Positions 35,489 to 44,623 are shown, numbered from the stretch's first letter. The stretch is 64,000 bases of DNA from Achromobacter kerstersii (GCF_902859595.1 NZ_CADIJQ010000009.1:1-64000), one strand, 5' to 3'. Translations and numbers: made by a program. The notes: generated from the letters alone by a model not told the origin.

Positions 35489-36738
35489 GCAAGATCGAAG
35501 TCAAGAACATCTACAAGGTCTTTGGATCGCATCCGAAGAAGTGGCTGCAAGCGGCCCAGGGCGGCATGAGCAAGGAACAGCTGTTGGCCGAAAGCGGCCA
35601 CACGCTGGGCCTGCGCGACATCAGCCTGTCGATTGAAGAAGGCAGCATCTACGTCATCATGGGCTTGTCGGGTTCCGGCAAGTCGACGCTGATCCGTCAC
35701 TTCAACCGCCTGATCGAACCCAGCGCCGGCCACATCCTGGTAGACGGCGTGGACGTGGTCAGCCTGAACAAGCGCGACCTGGAAGTCTTCCGTCAAAAGA
35801 AGATGAGCATGGTGTTCCAGCGCTTTGGCCTGTTCCCGCACCGCACGGTGCTGGACAACGCCGCGTATGGCCTGACCGTGCAGGGCGTGGGCAAGGCGGA
35901 ACGCGAAAAGCGCGCCCGTGACTGGCTTGAACAAGTGGGCCTGGCCGGTTTTGAAAACCAGTACCCGCATCAGTTGTCGGGCGGTATGCAACAACGTGTG
36001 GGCCTGGCGCGCGCGCTGGCGACCGACGCCGAAATCCTGCTGATGGACGAAGCGTTCTCCGCACTGGACCCGCTGATCCGCCGCGAAATGCAGGATCAGC
36101 TGCTGCAACTGCAAGCCAAGCTGAACAAGACCATCGTGTTCATCACGCATGATCTGGACGAAGCGCTGCGCCTGGGCAACCGCATCGCCATCCTGAAGGA
36201 CGGCGAACTGGTGCAGGAAGGCACGCCGGAAGACATTCTGCTGAATCCGGCCAACGATTATGTGCAGTCGTTCTTGCAGGACGTGAACCGCACCAAGGTG
36301 CTCAACGCCACGCACGCCGTGAACCCGGCGCGCCTGACCTTGACCATGCGTTCGCGCCCCGCGCACGCGCTGGACCGCATGCGCGCCATGGACTACCAGT
36401 ACGCGCCGGTGCTGGACGGCAAGCGCCTGGCCGGTGTGCTGACGGCCATGGCGGCCGAGCAGGCCATTGAGCAAGGCGCACGCGATGTGTCGCGCTTTGT
36501 CGAGGACCTGGCCTCGGTGCCCGCCACCGCCGGCCTGGGCGAAGTGCTGGCCCAACTGGTGCACAGCGACCAGCCGGTTGCCGTCACGGGCGAAGACGAC
36601 GAGTTCCTGGGCATGTTGTCGCGCAAGAAGGTCGTGGAACTGGTGACGCCTGCGTTGACCGAGTCCGCGCCTGCGGAAGCGGTTGCCAGCGAGCTCGAAG
36701 GCCAGCCCGTGCCGGAACACCGGGGCGAAGCAGCCTGA
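35485..36738 (+). CDS. proV: Glycine betaine/proline ABC transporter ATPase with tandem CBS domains
   Basis: 417 residues. Walker A is GLSGSGKST at about residues 60-68, the signature is LSGGMQQRVGLARAL, Walker B is ILLMDEAFSALDP, and the switch histidine is in VFITHDLDEAL. After about residue 280 come two CBS modules (RPAHALDRMRAMDYQYAPVLD and ATAGLGEVLAQLVHSDQPVAVTGEDD), which in relatives sense ionic strength and regulate transport. Gene order proX-proW-proV is reversed from the E. coli proVWX order. Confidence 0.94.
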   Translation: MSKIEVKNIYKVFGSHPKKWLQAAQGGMSKEQLLAESGHTLGLRDISLSIEEGSIYVIMGLSGSGKSTLIRHFNRLIEPSAGHILVDGVDVVSLNKRDLEVFRQKKMSMVFQRFGLFPHRTVLDNAAYGLTVQGVGKAEREKRARDWLEQVGLAGFENQYPHQLSGGMQQRVGLARALATDAEILLMDEAFSALDPLIRREMQDQLLQLQAKLNKTIVFITHDLDEALRLGNRIAILKDGELVQEGTPEDILLNPANDYVQSFLQDVNRTKVLNATHAVNPARLTLTMRSRPAHALDRMRAMDYQYAPVLDGKRLAGVLTAMAAEQAIEQGARDVSRFVEDLASVPATAGLGEVLAQLVHSDQPVAVTGEDDEFLGMLSRKKVVELVTPALTESAPAEAVASELEGQPVPEHRGEAA

Positions 36739-36768
36739 CCCTGACGGCGCGGTTGACGGGGGCGTCCC

Positions 36769-36799
36769 AGCATCGCCCATCGTCGCCCATCGTCGCCCA
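36769..36799. repeat. 10-bp tandem repeat after proV
   Basis: Three copies of CATCGTCGCC or CATCGCCC lie between proV and its terminator hairpin. Confidence 0.6.
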
Positions 36800-36810
36800 A
36801 GCTTGACCCT

Positions 36811-36844
36811 TTTGCCCGCATGCAATCCCTTGCATGCGGGCAAA
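36811..36844 (+). terminator. Strong hairpin terminator after proV
   Basis: TTTGCCCGCATGCAA (36811-36825) is perfectly complementary to 36830-36844 with a 4-base loop, and CGTTTTA follows. It lies 72 bp past proV and should terminate the importer operon. Confidence 0.8.
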
Positions 36845-36910
36845 GTCGTTTTATGATGGCTGGCCGGTCAGTTCGGCCGGTTTCTCCCATTCGGATTATC
36901 GGAAGCCGTC

Positions 36911-37285
36911 ATGCCCATTTTGAATGTCCAGATCCTGCAAGGCCACTCGGCCGCTCAGAAAGCCGCGCTGTTGACGGCCGCCTCGAACGCGGTCGTCGAG
37001 AGCATCGCCGCGCCGCTGCCCAGCGTGCGTATCGTGTTGCAGGAAGTGCCTGCCGAGAACGTGATCGTGGCCGGTGAAATCGGCAAGCGCATGGTGCGCG
37101 TGGACGTGGCGCTGATCGAAGGCCGCGACGAAGCCAAGAAGGCGGCGCTGATCGCGGCGTTGAACCAGGCCGTGTGCACCAGCATCGACATCTCGGGCGA
37201 AGACGTGCGCGTCCTGATCCGTGACGTGCCCAAGGTTGACATGGGCGTGGCCAACGGCATCAGCGCCAAAGCCGCTGGCCGTTAA
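36911..37285 (+). CDS. Tandem-fused 4-oxalocrotonate tautomerase-like protein
   Basis: 124 residues containing two 4-OT-type units in one chain. The first unit starts with Pro directly after Met (PILNVQILQG), the catalytic base of the family. The second begins near residue 62 (VRVDVALIEGR) with valine where proline should be. Of the two usual catalytic arginines, the first unit has histidine at the R11 position but keeps the later arginine (R40), while the second keeps both (R72, R100). Family members isomerise or dehalogenate small unsaturated acids. Upstream is proV, downstream and convergent a Bug receptor. Confidence 0.88.
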   Translation: MPILNVQILQGHSAAQKAALLTAASNAVVESIAAPLPSVRIVLQEVPAENVIVAGEIGKRMVRVDVALIEGRDEAKKAALIAALNQAVCTSIDISGEDVRVLIRDVPKVDMGVANGISAKAAGR

Positions 37286-37306
37286 GCCCACGCACCCGCC
37301 GTTCGA

Positions 37307-38302
37307 TTACTGCATCTTCAAGCCCAGTTCGGCCACGAACTGTTTTTCCTCCGCCACCTGACGGACGGCGTATTCGGTATAGGCCGCGCTGTCCATCAGC
37401 ATGTGCGGCTGATCCGCATTTTCCAGCGCGCGGTTGTATTCCGGATCTCGGGACGCGCGGTGGAACGCCTTTTGCAGCACCGCCACCACCTTCGGGTCCA
37501 TCCCCTTCGGCCCCGCGATGCCCACCGGGTTCGACGCAATGATGGGGTAGCCCAGTTCGGTCAGCGTGGGCACGTCAGGCACGCGCTTGGCGCGCGCCTC
37601 GCCCATCACCGCCAACAGGCGCGCCTTGCCGGTGTCGATCATTGGCCCCCATCCGGCGTCCGACACCATCTGGATGTGGCCGCCCAACAGCGCGGTCGTT
37701 TCTTCCGCTGCGCCCTTGTACGGAATGAAGTTGAAGCGCACGCCCGTCAATCGCGACAGACGTTCGATGGCGATGCGGCCCGAGCCACCCGCACCGGTGC
37801 CGCCATAACTGACCTGATCCGGATTCGCGCGCGCGTGCGCGATCAGCTCGTCCAGCGTTTTCCAGGGCGCATCCTGGCGCACGACGATGCCGTAGGAATA
37901 CGCCGTCATGCACGCCACGTAGGTGAAGTCCGTGAGCGGGTCGTAGTTCACCTGTTGCAGGAACGGATAGCGGAACAGCGTGCCGACCACGACGGACACC
38001 GTGTAGCCATCGGGGGCCGTGGTGTGCGCCATCGCCGCCGGGCCTAGCGTGCCGCCTGCACCGGGGCGGTTGGCGATGATGACCGTCTGCCCCAATTCGC
38101 GCGAGGCTGCGACTGCCAGTGCGCGCATCTGCGTGTCGGTGGCGCCGCCCGCGGGAAACGGCACGATCAGCGTGATGGGGCGCGTGGGGAAGGTGGCCGC
38201 GCGCGCGGGCTTGGCCAGCGTCAGAGCGGCGGGCAGCGCCAGCCCAAGCTTCAGCAGGCTGCGGCGTCCGGGCGAGGCGGTGCTGCGAGGATGATCAGTC
38301 AT
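37307..38302 (-). CDS. Bug-family (TctC) tripartite tricarboxylate transporter receptor
   Basis: 331 residues from the ATG at 38302. The signal region has a twin-arginine-like GRRSLLKLGLALPAALTLAKPARA. Mature Bug proteins begin FPTRPITLIVPFPAGGATDTQMR, a strongly conserved start, and later carry the ANRPGAGGTLGPAAM and PFNFIPYKGAAEETTALLGGHIQ stretches. They bind carboxylates or other small acids in the periplasm. It lies downstream of the CaiB/BaiF gene on the same strand; the permease genes TctA/TctB are not present. Confidence 0.9.
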   Translation of the reverse strand: MTDHPRSTASPGRRSLLKLGLALPAALTLAKPARAATFPTRPITLIVPFPAGGATDTQMRALAVAASRELGQTVIIANRPGAGGTLGPAAMAHTTAPDGYTVSVVVGTLFRYPFLQQVNYDPLTDFTYVACMTAYSYGIVVRQDAPWKTLDELIAHARANPDQVSYGGTGAGGSGRIAIERLSRLTGVRFNFIPYKGAAEETTALLGGHIQMVSDAGWGPMIDTGKARLLAVMGEARAKRVPDVPTLTELGYPIIASNPVGIAGPKGMDPKVVAVLQKAFHRASRDPEYNRALENADQPHMLMDSAAYTEYAVRQVAEEKQFVAELGLKMQ

Positions 38303-38388
38303 GGTTGTCTCCGTCCTGATTGTTATGGGTACAGCGGGTCTTTGGCAGCGCCACTTGTCACGGCGGCATCCGAACACGGCGGCGCGCG

Positions 38389-39558
38389 CTACCGCGCAAT
38401 GCCGCGCTCGGTCAGGCTGGCGATGCCGGCATCGTCGTAACCGGCTTCGCGCAGAATCTGATCGGTGTGTTCGCCGGGCAGCGGGGCCTGGCGATGAATC
38501 GCAAATTGAAAGCCCGACATCTTCACGGGGCTGCCGATGTGCGCGCCGGGGCCATAGACCTCGTGGCGCGCGTGATGCACCATGCCGCGCGCATTGAAGT
38601 GCGGGTGCACCAGGCTGTCAGACAGTGTCAGCACAGGCGACACGCAGCAATCGGCGTCTTCAAGCAATTCCACCCAATGCGCCAACGGCCGCGAACCGAA
38701 CAGGCTTTGCAGTTCGCCTTTCACGTGCGCCTGTTGCGCGGCGCTGTCGTCGCGGTGCAGTGCAATCAGGTCGGGCCGATCCAGCCGGCGGCACAAGGTG
38801 TTCCAGAATTTTGGTTCCAGCGCCGCCACCGCCAGATAGCGCCCGTCTTGCGTGCGGTACTGGCCGTAACACGCCAGCGCGCCCGACAACGTATCGCCGC
38901 CGGACGGGCGCGTATCGCCATGCGCATTCAGCGTGGCCAATGGCACCACCGCCCCGGCAAGCAGTCCATCGGCAATGGCGATGTCCACATAGCGGCCTCG
39001 GCCCGTGCGCTGCGCATCCACCAGCGCGGCCAGAATGCCCATCACCGCCGTCAATGATCCGCCCAGAATGTCGGCGACCGGCAGGTTGGACAGCGCGGGC
39101 TGATCCGGCCCGCACCCCATTTGATCCGCCACGCCGGCATAGGCCGAATAGTTCAGGTCGTGTCCGGCCGCATCCCGCTGCGGGCCATCCTGGCCGTAGC
39201 CCGTAATGCTGCAATACACCAAGCGCGGATTGTGCCGCGACAAGGTGTCGTAATCGGCCTTCAATCGCGCCGTCACACCGGGCCGGAAGCTCTCGATCAG
39301 CACGTCGGCGTCGCGCACCAGTGCGGCCAGCGCGGCTTGCCCGTCGGGGTGTTTCAAGTCCAGCCGCAAGCCGCGCTTGTTGCGGTTGCACACGGCGCGC
39401 AGGGCGGGCGGCGCGTAATCGCCTGCCTGCGTGTCTTCGATCTTGATCACGTCTGCGCCCAGGTCGGCCAGGTACTGCGCGCCCAGCGGGCCGGGCAGTA
39501 AACGCGACAGGTCCAGGATCTTGATGCCCGCAAGCGGGGCGGTGTTCGGCGTATCCAA
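38389..39558 (-). CDS. CaiB/BaiF-family CoA transferase
   Basis: 389 residues if started at TTG 39558 (AGTCCCTC upstream contains a GGAG ribosome-binding site on the minus strand). The family III CoA-transferase start GIKILDLSRLLPGPLGAQYLADLGADVIKIE is clear, and the catalytic aspartate region is in DLNYSAYAGVADQMG or nearby. The family includes CoA transferases and alpha-methylacyl-CoA racemase. The gene is upstream of the Bug receptor on the minus strand and divergent from an AraC regulator, with 191 bp between. An upstream in-frame extension has no family character. Confidence 0.88.
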   Translation of the reverse strand: MDTPNTAPLAGIKILDLSRLLPGPLGAQYLADLGADVIKIEDTQAGDYAPPALRAVCNRNKRGLRLDLKHPDGQAALAALVRDADVLIESFRPGVTARLKADYDTLSRHNPRLVYCSITGYGQDGPQRDAAGHDLNYSAYAGVADQMGCGPDQPALSNLPVADILGGSLTAVMGILAALVDAQRTGRGRYVDIAIADGLLAGAVVPLATLNAHGDTRPSGGDTLSGALACYGQYRTQDGRYLAVAALEPKFWNTLCRRLDRPDLIALHRDDSAAQQAHVKGELQSLFGSRPLAHWVELLEDADCCVSPVLTLSDSLVHPHFNARGMVHHARHEVYGPGAHIGSPVKMSGFQFAIHRQAPLPGEHTDQILREAGYDDAGIASLTERGIAR

Positions 39559-39749
39559 AGAGGGACTCCGGTAAATACGAAGAGGCGGCCAGTCAGGGGC
39601 GCGATCCAGTCTAGGCGCGGCTTTGCGGCGAACCAATGGCGAAATCGCTGATTCCACTTGGCGGGAATGCTCATGCCGGGCATTCCTTGCCGCCATGGTT
39701 TTGGCTACCATCAGCGCTACCGGTGCTCGCCAAGCCGTAGGAATCCGCC

Positions 39750-40793
39750 ATGACGCATCACACCATTGCCGTCGGGCATATCGCCCAGATCCTGCAAGGC
39801 GCGCGCAGCCGGGGCGTGGATGTTGATCGCGTCCTGCTGCGCGCCGACGTGCCGCCTGCGCTGTTGCAGGCGCCGATGGCGCGCGTGTCGCAAGCGCAGT
39901 TCGCGCAGATATTGCGGATGCTGCGGCGCGCCACCCGTGACGATTTTCTGGGCATGGGACAACACCCGGTGCCGCTGGGCGTGTTCGCGCACGCATGCCG
40001 GCTGGCCTTGCAGGAAGCCACCATCGGTGATGCGCTGCGCGTGGCGTTCCGTTATTACCACGGCGTGCTGCGCGACTTCACCGCCCGCCTGTGTGTCACG
40101 GGCGACGCCGCCCACATCGTGCTGGACGCCCGTGGCGCGCGCCACTGCACGCAGTGGTACGGCGAGCGCACCTTTCTCTTTTTCACGCTCGGCGTGGCCA
40201 ACTGGCTGGCCGCGCGCCGCATTCCGATTCTGGGTGTGGACTACAACGGCGGCACGCGCAGCGCCGATGCGCATAAGGTGTTCCATGCGCCTGTGCGCTA
40301 TGGCCAGCCGGTCACGGGCCTGTGGCTGGAGTCGCGCTGGCTTGCGCTGCCCGTCGTGCAGGACGCGCAATCACTGAAGGCCTTTCTGGCCAATGCGCCG
40401 TTCGACCTGCTGGTGAAGTACCAAGACCGCGCCACGCTTACCGATCGCATTCGGCGGCTGCTGCGCAATGACTTGTCAGCCGACCTGCCGTCGCTCGCGC
40501 AAATCAGCGCGCATTTGTCGATGACGCCGCAAACGCTCAGGCGGCATCTGCGCGAAGAGGGCCAAGGCTTCCAGGTGCTGAAGGATGACTTGCGGCGCGA
40601 TGCGGCGGTGGAGTATCTGGGGCGGCATGAGTTGTCGTTGATGGACATCGCCGAGCGCCTGGGCTTCTCGGAATCCAGCACGTTCCATCGTGCATTCAAG
40701 AAATGGACCGGCGTGTCGCCCGGCGAATACCGGCGCCATCAATTGGTGTGTGGCCCCCGCGCACCCGCTGACACTTTCCGCCAATCCATTTGA
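39750..40793 (+). CDS. AraC-family transcriptional regulator
   Basis: 347 residues. The N-terminal half (about 1-230) is an arabinose-binding-like (AraC_N) domain, as in OruR and similar catabolic regulators. The C-terminal double HTH is about 235-335: LPSLAQISAHLSMTPQTLRRHLREEGQGFQVLKDD, then DIAERLGFSESSTFHRAFKKWTGVSPGEYRR. It sits between the divergent CaiB/BaiF-Bug pair and the downstream acyl-CoA operon, so it may control both. 126 bp separate its stop from the first CoA ligase. Confidence 0.92.
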   Translation: MTHHTIAVGHIAQILQGARSRGVDVDRVLLRADVPPALLQAPMARVSQAQFAQILRMLRRATRDDFLGMGQHPVPLGVFAHACRLALQEATIGDALRVAFRYYHGVLRDFTARLCVTGDAAHIVLDARGARHCTQWYGERTFLFFTLGVANWLAARRIPILGVDYNGGTRSADAHKVFHAPVRYGQPVTGLWLESRWLALPVVQDAQSLKAFLANAPFDLLVKYQDRATLTDRIRRLLRNDLSADLPSLAQISAHLSMTPQTLRRHLREEGQGFQVLKDDLRRDAAVEYLGRHELSLMDIAERLGFSESSTFHRAFKKWTGVSPGEYRRHQLVCGPRAPADTFRQSI

Positions 40794-40919
40794 CGCCTGC
40801 GGCCATTGCCGCCATGCGCGCCCGGCGGGAAGCTAGGGGCTCGTCAACGGCTGGGCAGAAGACTGCCGGCCAGACAGCACAGCGGGCCACAGAGACCCGC
40901 GCCGCAGGAGACAACGGTG

Positions 40920-42452
40920 ATGTATCTGACGCAAGGCCTGCACCGCGCCAGCAGGCTGTATCCCGGCAAGACCGCGCTGCGCGAAGACGCGCAGCGATGG
41001 ACGTATCCCGAACTGCTGGCCTGGGCCGCACGCAAGGCCGCCGTGTTGCGCGCCAGCGGGGTGCAGCCGGGTGACCGCGTCGCGTTGTTGGGCGTGAACA
41101 GCGCCGCCTATGTGTCGTCGATGCTGGCGTGCTGGTGGCTGGGCGCGGCGATTCAACCCTTGAACACGCGCTGGAGCAGCGCAGAGCTGACGCAAGGGCT
41201 GGCAGACGGCGCACCGCGCCTGCTGTTGGTGGACGACGCGCTGGCCCCGCGCCTGGATGAAGTCACCCCGCCGTCTTCCACGCAGACCGTGTCGTTCGCC
41301 ACGGTGGAAACGCAAGCTGAATCCGCCGCGCCCCTTGATGATCTGCGCGCGGGCGGCGACACGCTGGCCGCCATCTTGTACACGGGCGGCACCACCGGCT
41401 TTCCAAAAGGCGCGATGCTCACGCACGCCAATCTCTGGAGCGCCGCCGTCGCCCGGCTGGCCACGGTGCCCACCGACGCAGACAGCTGCGTGCTGCTGGT
41501 GGCGCCGCTGTTTCATGTGGCGGGGCTGGGGCGCTTGATGGGCCAGTTGCTGGCGGGCGGCTCGGTGGTGATGCAGCGCGGTTTTAACCCCAAGGCGGTG
41601 CTGCGATCCTTGCAAGATGACGGCGTGTCCGAAGTGCTGCTCGTGCCCAGCATGATCCAGATGCTGCTGGATGACCCTGACTTCTCAAGCTATCGCCTGG
41701 ACGGCGTTCAGCGCGTGATCTGGGGCGCATCACCCATTGCACCGGCCTTGCTCGACCGCGCGCTGGCCGCATTTCCGCAAGCGGAATTCGTACACGCGTA
41801 TGGCATGACGGAAACCTCGGCGCTGGTCGCCATCCACCGCCACGTGCGCCACGGCGGTGCGCGCATGCACTCCGTGGGCCGGCCCGCCGTGGGCGTGGAA
41901 GTGCGCATCCTCACGCCCGATGGCGAAGAGGCTGCCGTCAACCACGTGGGCGAACTTGCCGTGCGCGGCCCCATGGTGATCTCGGGCTACTGGAACCTGC
42001 CCGACGCCACCGCCAGCGCGTTCTCACAGGGGTGGCTGTTGACCGGAGACGCCGCGCGCATAGACGAAGACGGCTACCTGCATGTGGTGGACCGCCTGAA
42101 AGACATGATCGTCAGCGGGGGCGAAAACGTCTATGCCGCTGAAGTCGAGGCCGCGCTCGCGCAGCACGAGTCGGTCGCGCGCTGCGCCGTGATCGGCGTG
42201 CCGCACGAACGCTGGGGCGAAGCCGTGCACGCCGTGATCGTGCCGCGTACGGGCCATGCGCTGGATGCGGACGCGCTGCGCGCGCATTGCCGCCCGTTGC
42301 TGGCCACCTACAAATGCCCCAAGAGCTATGACTTCCGCAACGAACTGCCGATGTCTGCCGCCGGAAAAGTATTGAAGTCCGCGCTACGGCAAGGCTATGA
42401 ACCCCCGCGTGCGGCAACGGCCGCCACGACCCCACAGGAGAAGCAGGCATGA
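40920..42452 (+). CDS. AMP-dependent acyl-CoA synthetase (first CoA ligase)
   Basis: 510 residues from the ATG at 40920, preceded by CAGGAG. The ANL adenylation signature is LYTGGTTGFPKGAML. The A8 hinge is in RIDEDGYLHVVDRLKDMIVSGGENV, and the catalytic lysine is in SAAGKVLKSALRQ near the C-terminus. It activates an acid to its CoA thioester. First gene of the operon; the thiolase gene follows with a 4-bp overlap (ATGA). The substrate, fatty or aryl-acid, cannot be told from the sequence. Confidence 0.92.
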   Translation: MYLTQGLHRASRLYPGKTALREDAQRWTYPELLAWAARKAAVLRASGVQPGDRVALLGVNSAAYVSSMLACWWLGAAIQPLNTRWSSAELTQGLADGAPRLLLVDDALAPRLDEVTPPSSTQTVSFATVETQAESAAPLDDLRAGGDTLAAILYTGGTTGFPKGAMLTHANLWSAAVARLATVPTDADSCVLLVAPLFHVAGLGRLMGQLLAGGSVVMQRGFNPKAVLRSLQDDGVSEVLLVPSMIQMLLDDPDFSSYRLDGVQRVIWGASPIAPALLDRALAAFPQAEFVHAYGMTETSALVAIHRHVRHGGARMHSVGRPAVGVEVRILTPDGEEAAVNHVGELAVRGPMVISGYWNLPDATASAFSQGWLLTGDAARIDEDGYLHVVDRLKDMIVSGGENVYAAEVEAALAQHESVARCAVIGVPHERWGEAVHAVIVPRTGHALDADALRAHCRPLLATYKCPKSYDFRNELPMSAAGKVLKSALRQGYEPPRAATAATTPQEKQA

Positions 42453-43633
42453 ATCGAAAAGTATGGGTGGCCGGTGTCGGCATGATCCCGTTCAGCAAAC
42501 CCGGTGCAAGCGATCCCTATTCCGTGATGGGCATGCGCGCCGTGCGCGAAGCCTTGACGGATGCCGGCGTGCCTTACGACGCCGTGCAACAGGCTTACGC
42601 CGGCTACGTGTACGGCGACTCCACATCCGGTCAGGCGGTGGTGTATGGCGTGGGCCTGACGGGCATTCCCGTCTTCAACGTGAACAACAACTGCGCCAGC
42701 GGGTCGTCGGCCTTGTTCCTGGCGCGTCAGGCCGTGGAAAGCGGCGCGGTGGAATGCGCGCTGGCGGTGGGCTTTGAGCAGATGGTGCCGGGCGCGCTGA
42801 AGGGCGTGTACGAAGACCGGCCGTCGCCGCTTACCGAATTCGTGTCGTCGATGTCGGGCCTGCAAGGGTACGACACCGACAAGCCGCGCGCCGCGCAATT
42901 CTTTGGCGGCGCCGGGCGCGACTATATGAAAGAACACGGCATCCGCGCCGACACGTTCGCGCGCATTTCGGTCAAGGCGCGCCAGCACGCCGCGCGTAAT
43001 CCGTACGCCGTGTTCCGCCAGACCGTCACCTTGGACGAAGTGCTGGCCGCGCCCATGATCTTTGATCCGTTGACGCGGCTGCAATGCTGCCCGCCCACCT
43101 GCGGCGCGGCGGCCGCCATTCTGTGTTCGGAAGATTTCGCACGCCGCCACGGCTTGAACCCGGCCGTCAGCATCGCCGCGCAAGCCATGACGACCGACAC
43201 CCCATCCACCTTTGGCGAACAGGACATGCGCAAACTCGTCGGCGCCGACATGACGCGCGCCGCGGCGGATCAGGTCTACGAGGCCGCGGGCGTGGACCCG
43301 GCCGATGTAGACGTGGTGGAACTGCATGACTGCTTCACGGCAAATGAATTGATCACCTACGAAGGCCTGCGCCTGACGCCCGAAGGCACCGCCGAAAAAT
43401 TCATTGTCGATGGCGACAACACCTACGGCGGCCGCGTGGTGACCAATCCTTCAGGCGGCCTGTTGTCCAAGGGCCACCCACTGGGTGCAACGGGCTTGGC
43501 GCAATGCACGGAGCTGGTGTGGCAGTTGCGCGGGCAGGCCGACTTGCGTCAGGTGGAGGGCGCAAGGCTGGCGTTGCAGCACAACCTGGGGCTGGGCGGC
43601 GCGTGCGTGGTCACGCTGTATCAAGCGGCCTGA
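42449..43633 (+). CDS. SCPx-type thiolase (lipid-transfer protein family)
   Basis: 394-residue thiolase. The nucleophilic cysteine is C82 in VNNNCASGSSALF. The SCPx-type motif ELHDCFTANELITYEGL and the histidine in SKGHPLGATG are present, as is the C-terminal NLGLGGACVVTLY. These fit a thiolase cleaving branched or ring-bearing 3-ketoacyl-CoAs, as in peroxisomal SCPx. Some close homologues instead act as aldolases with a DUF35 partner; no separate DUF35 gene is seen. Its stop lies inside a 14-bp repeat array. Confidence 0.9.
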   Translation: MNRKVWVAGVGMIPFSKPGASDPYSVMGMRAVREALTDAGVPYDAVQQAYAGYVYGDSTSGQAVVYGVGLTGIPVFNVNNNCASGSSALFLARQAVESGAVECALAVGFEQMVPGALKGVYEDRPSPLTEFVSSMSGLQGYDTDKPRAAQFFGGAGRDYMKEHGIRADTFARISVKARQHAARNPYAVFRQTVTLDEVLAAPMIFDPLTRLQCCPPTCGAAAAILCSEDFARRHGLNPAVSIAAQAMTTDTPSTFGEQDMRKLVGADMTRAAADQVYEAAGVDPADVDVVELHDCFTANELITYEGLRLTPEGTAEKFIVDGDNTYGGRVVTNPSGGLLSKGHPLGATGLAQCTELVWQLRGQADLRQVEGARLALQHNLGLGGACVVTLYQAA

Positions 43634-43675
43634 ACCCAGCCGCCTGATGCCAGCCGCCTGATTCCAGCCACCTCA
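43624..43675. repeat. 14-bp tandem array starting at the thiolase stop codon
   Basis: Four copies of GCCTGATNCCAGCC-like units are spaced exactly 14 bp apart. The first contains the thiolase stop codon TGA (43631-43633). The array fills most of the gap before the first MaoC gene. Confidence 0.8.
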
Positions 43676-43698
43676 GTCAACAACAAGGAAAAATTCCC

Positions 43699-44142
43699 AT
43701 GTTGGACACCCGCCATATCGGCGCCAAGCTTCCCGCCTTCACCACGACGGTGGAAGCCGGCCGCTTGCGCTTCTTCGCCAAGGCGACGGGCCAGGACGAC
43801 CCCGTCTACACCGATGACGACGCGGCGCGCGCGGCCGGCCATCGTGGCCTGCCCGTGCCGCCCACGTTCTTCTTCTGCCTGGAAATGGACAGCCCGCGCC
43901 CAGCTGCCATGCGGGAACTGCTGGGCATCGACATCGGTCGCGTGCTGCACGGCGAGCAGGGCTTCACGTACCACGCCATGGCCTGCGCGGGCGACGTGCT
44001 GCGCTTCGAGCCGCGCATCACCGACATCTATGCCAAGAAGGGCGGCGCGCTGGAATTCGTGGTGCGCGAAACGCGCGTAAGCGACGCCGCAGGAAATCTG
44101 GTGGCCGAGATGCGCGCCGTGACGGTGGTGCGCAATGGCTAA
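43699..44142 (+). CDS. MaoC-like hotdog protein, N-terminal dehydratase type
   Basis: 147 residues of the MaoC_dehydrat_N (FAS1-like) type. It has the hotdog core and the RFFAKATGQDDPVYTDDDAARAAGHRG loop, but lacks the Asp-His pair of active hydratases. It probably pairs with the adjacent MaoC protein to form a heteromeric enoyl-CoA hydratase, as in ChsH1-ChsH2 or HadAB. The following gene starts 11 bp after its stop (or overlaps it by 8 bp if an earlier ATG is used), so they are coupled. Confidence 0.87.
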   Translation: MLDTRHIGAKLPAFTTTVEAGRLRFFAKATGQDDPVYTDDDAARAAGHRGLPVPPTFFFCLEMDSPRPAAMRELLGIDIGRVLHGEQGFTYHAMACAGDVLRFEPRITDIYAKKGGALEFVVRETRVSDAAGNLVAEMRAVTVVRNG

Positions 44143-44152
44143 GGGGGCAGAC

Positions 44153-44602
44153 ATGGAATCACGAGGTTTGGATGCACGAAGCGTCGACCCCCACCGCCTG
44201 GACGCTGCCCGCGCGGGCGATGCGCTGCCCGGTTTCACCGCCGGCCCCATCAGCCGGCATGCGCTGGCGTTGTACTGCGGCGCCTCGGGCGACCACAATC
44301 CCATCCACGTCGACATCGACTTCGCACGCGCAGCCGGTATGGACGATGTGTTCGCGCACGGCATGTTGTCCACCGCCTACCTGGCGCGCTTGCTGACGAA
44401 CTGGGCGCCGCAATCGGCCTTGCGCGAATTCGCGGTGCGCTTCGTGGCGATCACGCATGTGGGCGATGAAGTGCGCTGCACCGGCCAGGTTGTCGAACGT
44501 TTCGACGCGCAAGGCGAAACGCGCTTGCGCGTGGAACTGCAAGCGCGCAGCCAGGCAGGTGAACTCAGATTAAGCGGCGTGGCGGTGTTGGCCGCGCGTT
44601 GA
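44153..44602 (+). CDS. MaoC-family enoyl-CoA hydratase, catalytic subunit
   Basis: 149 residues from the ATG at 44153 (AAGGGGG upstream; an earlier in-frame ATG lies at 44135). The hydratase-2 motif is complete: YCGASGDHNPIHVDIDFARAAGMDD with catalytic Asp and His, then FAHGMLSTAYL. This type forms (R)-3-hydroxyacyl-CoA, consistent with the SDR rather than a 3-HCDH following. It is proposed to work as a heterodimer with the upstream hotdog protein. Confidence 0.9.
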   Translation: MESRGLDARSVDPHRLDAARAGDALPGFTAGPISRHALALYCGASGDHNPIHVDIDFARAAGMDDVFAHGMLSTAYLARLLTNWAPQSALREFAVRFVAITHVGDEVRCTGQVVERFDAQGETRLRVELQARSQAGELRLSGVAVLAAR

Positions 44603-44623
44603 AAACCAAACAGGAGCAAGACA

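Noticed and set aside
38389..39996. A 535-residue extension of the CoA transferase
   Set aside because: Family sequence begins after the TTG at 39558; the extension is arginine/alanine-rich noise overlapping the AraC gene.
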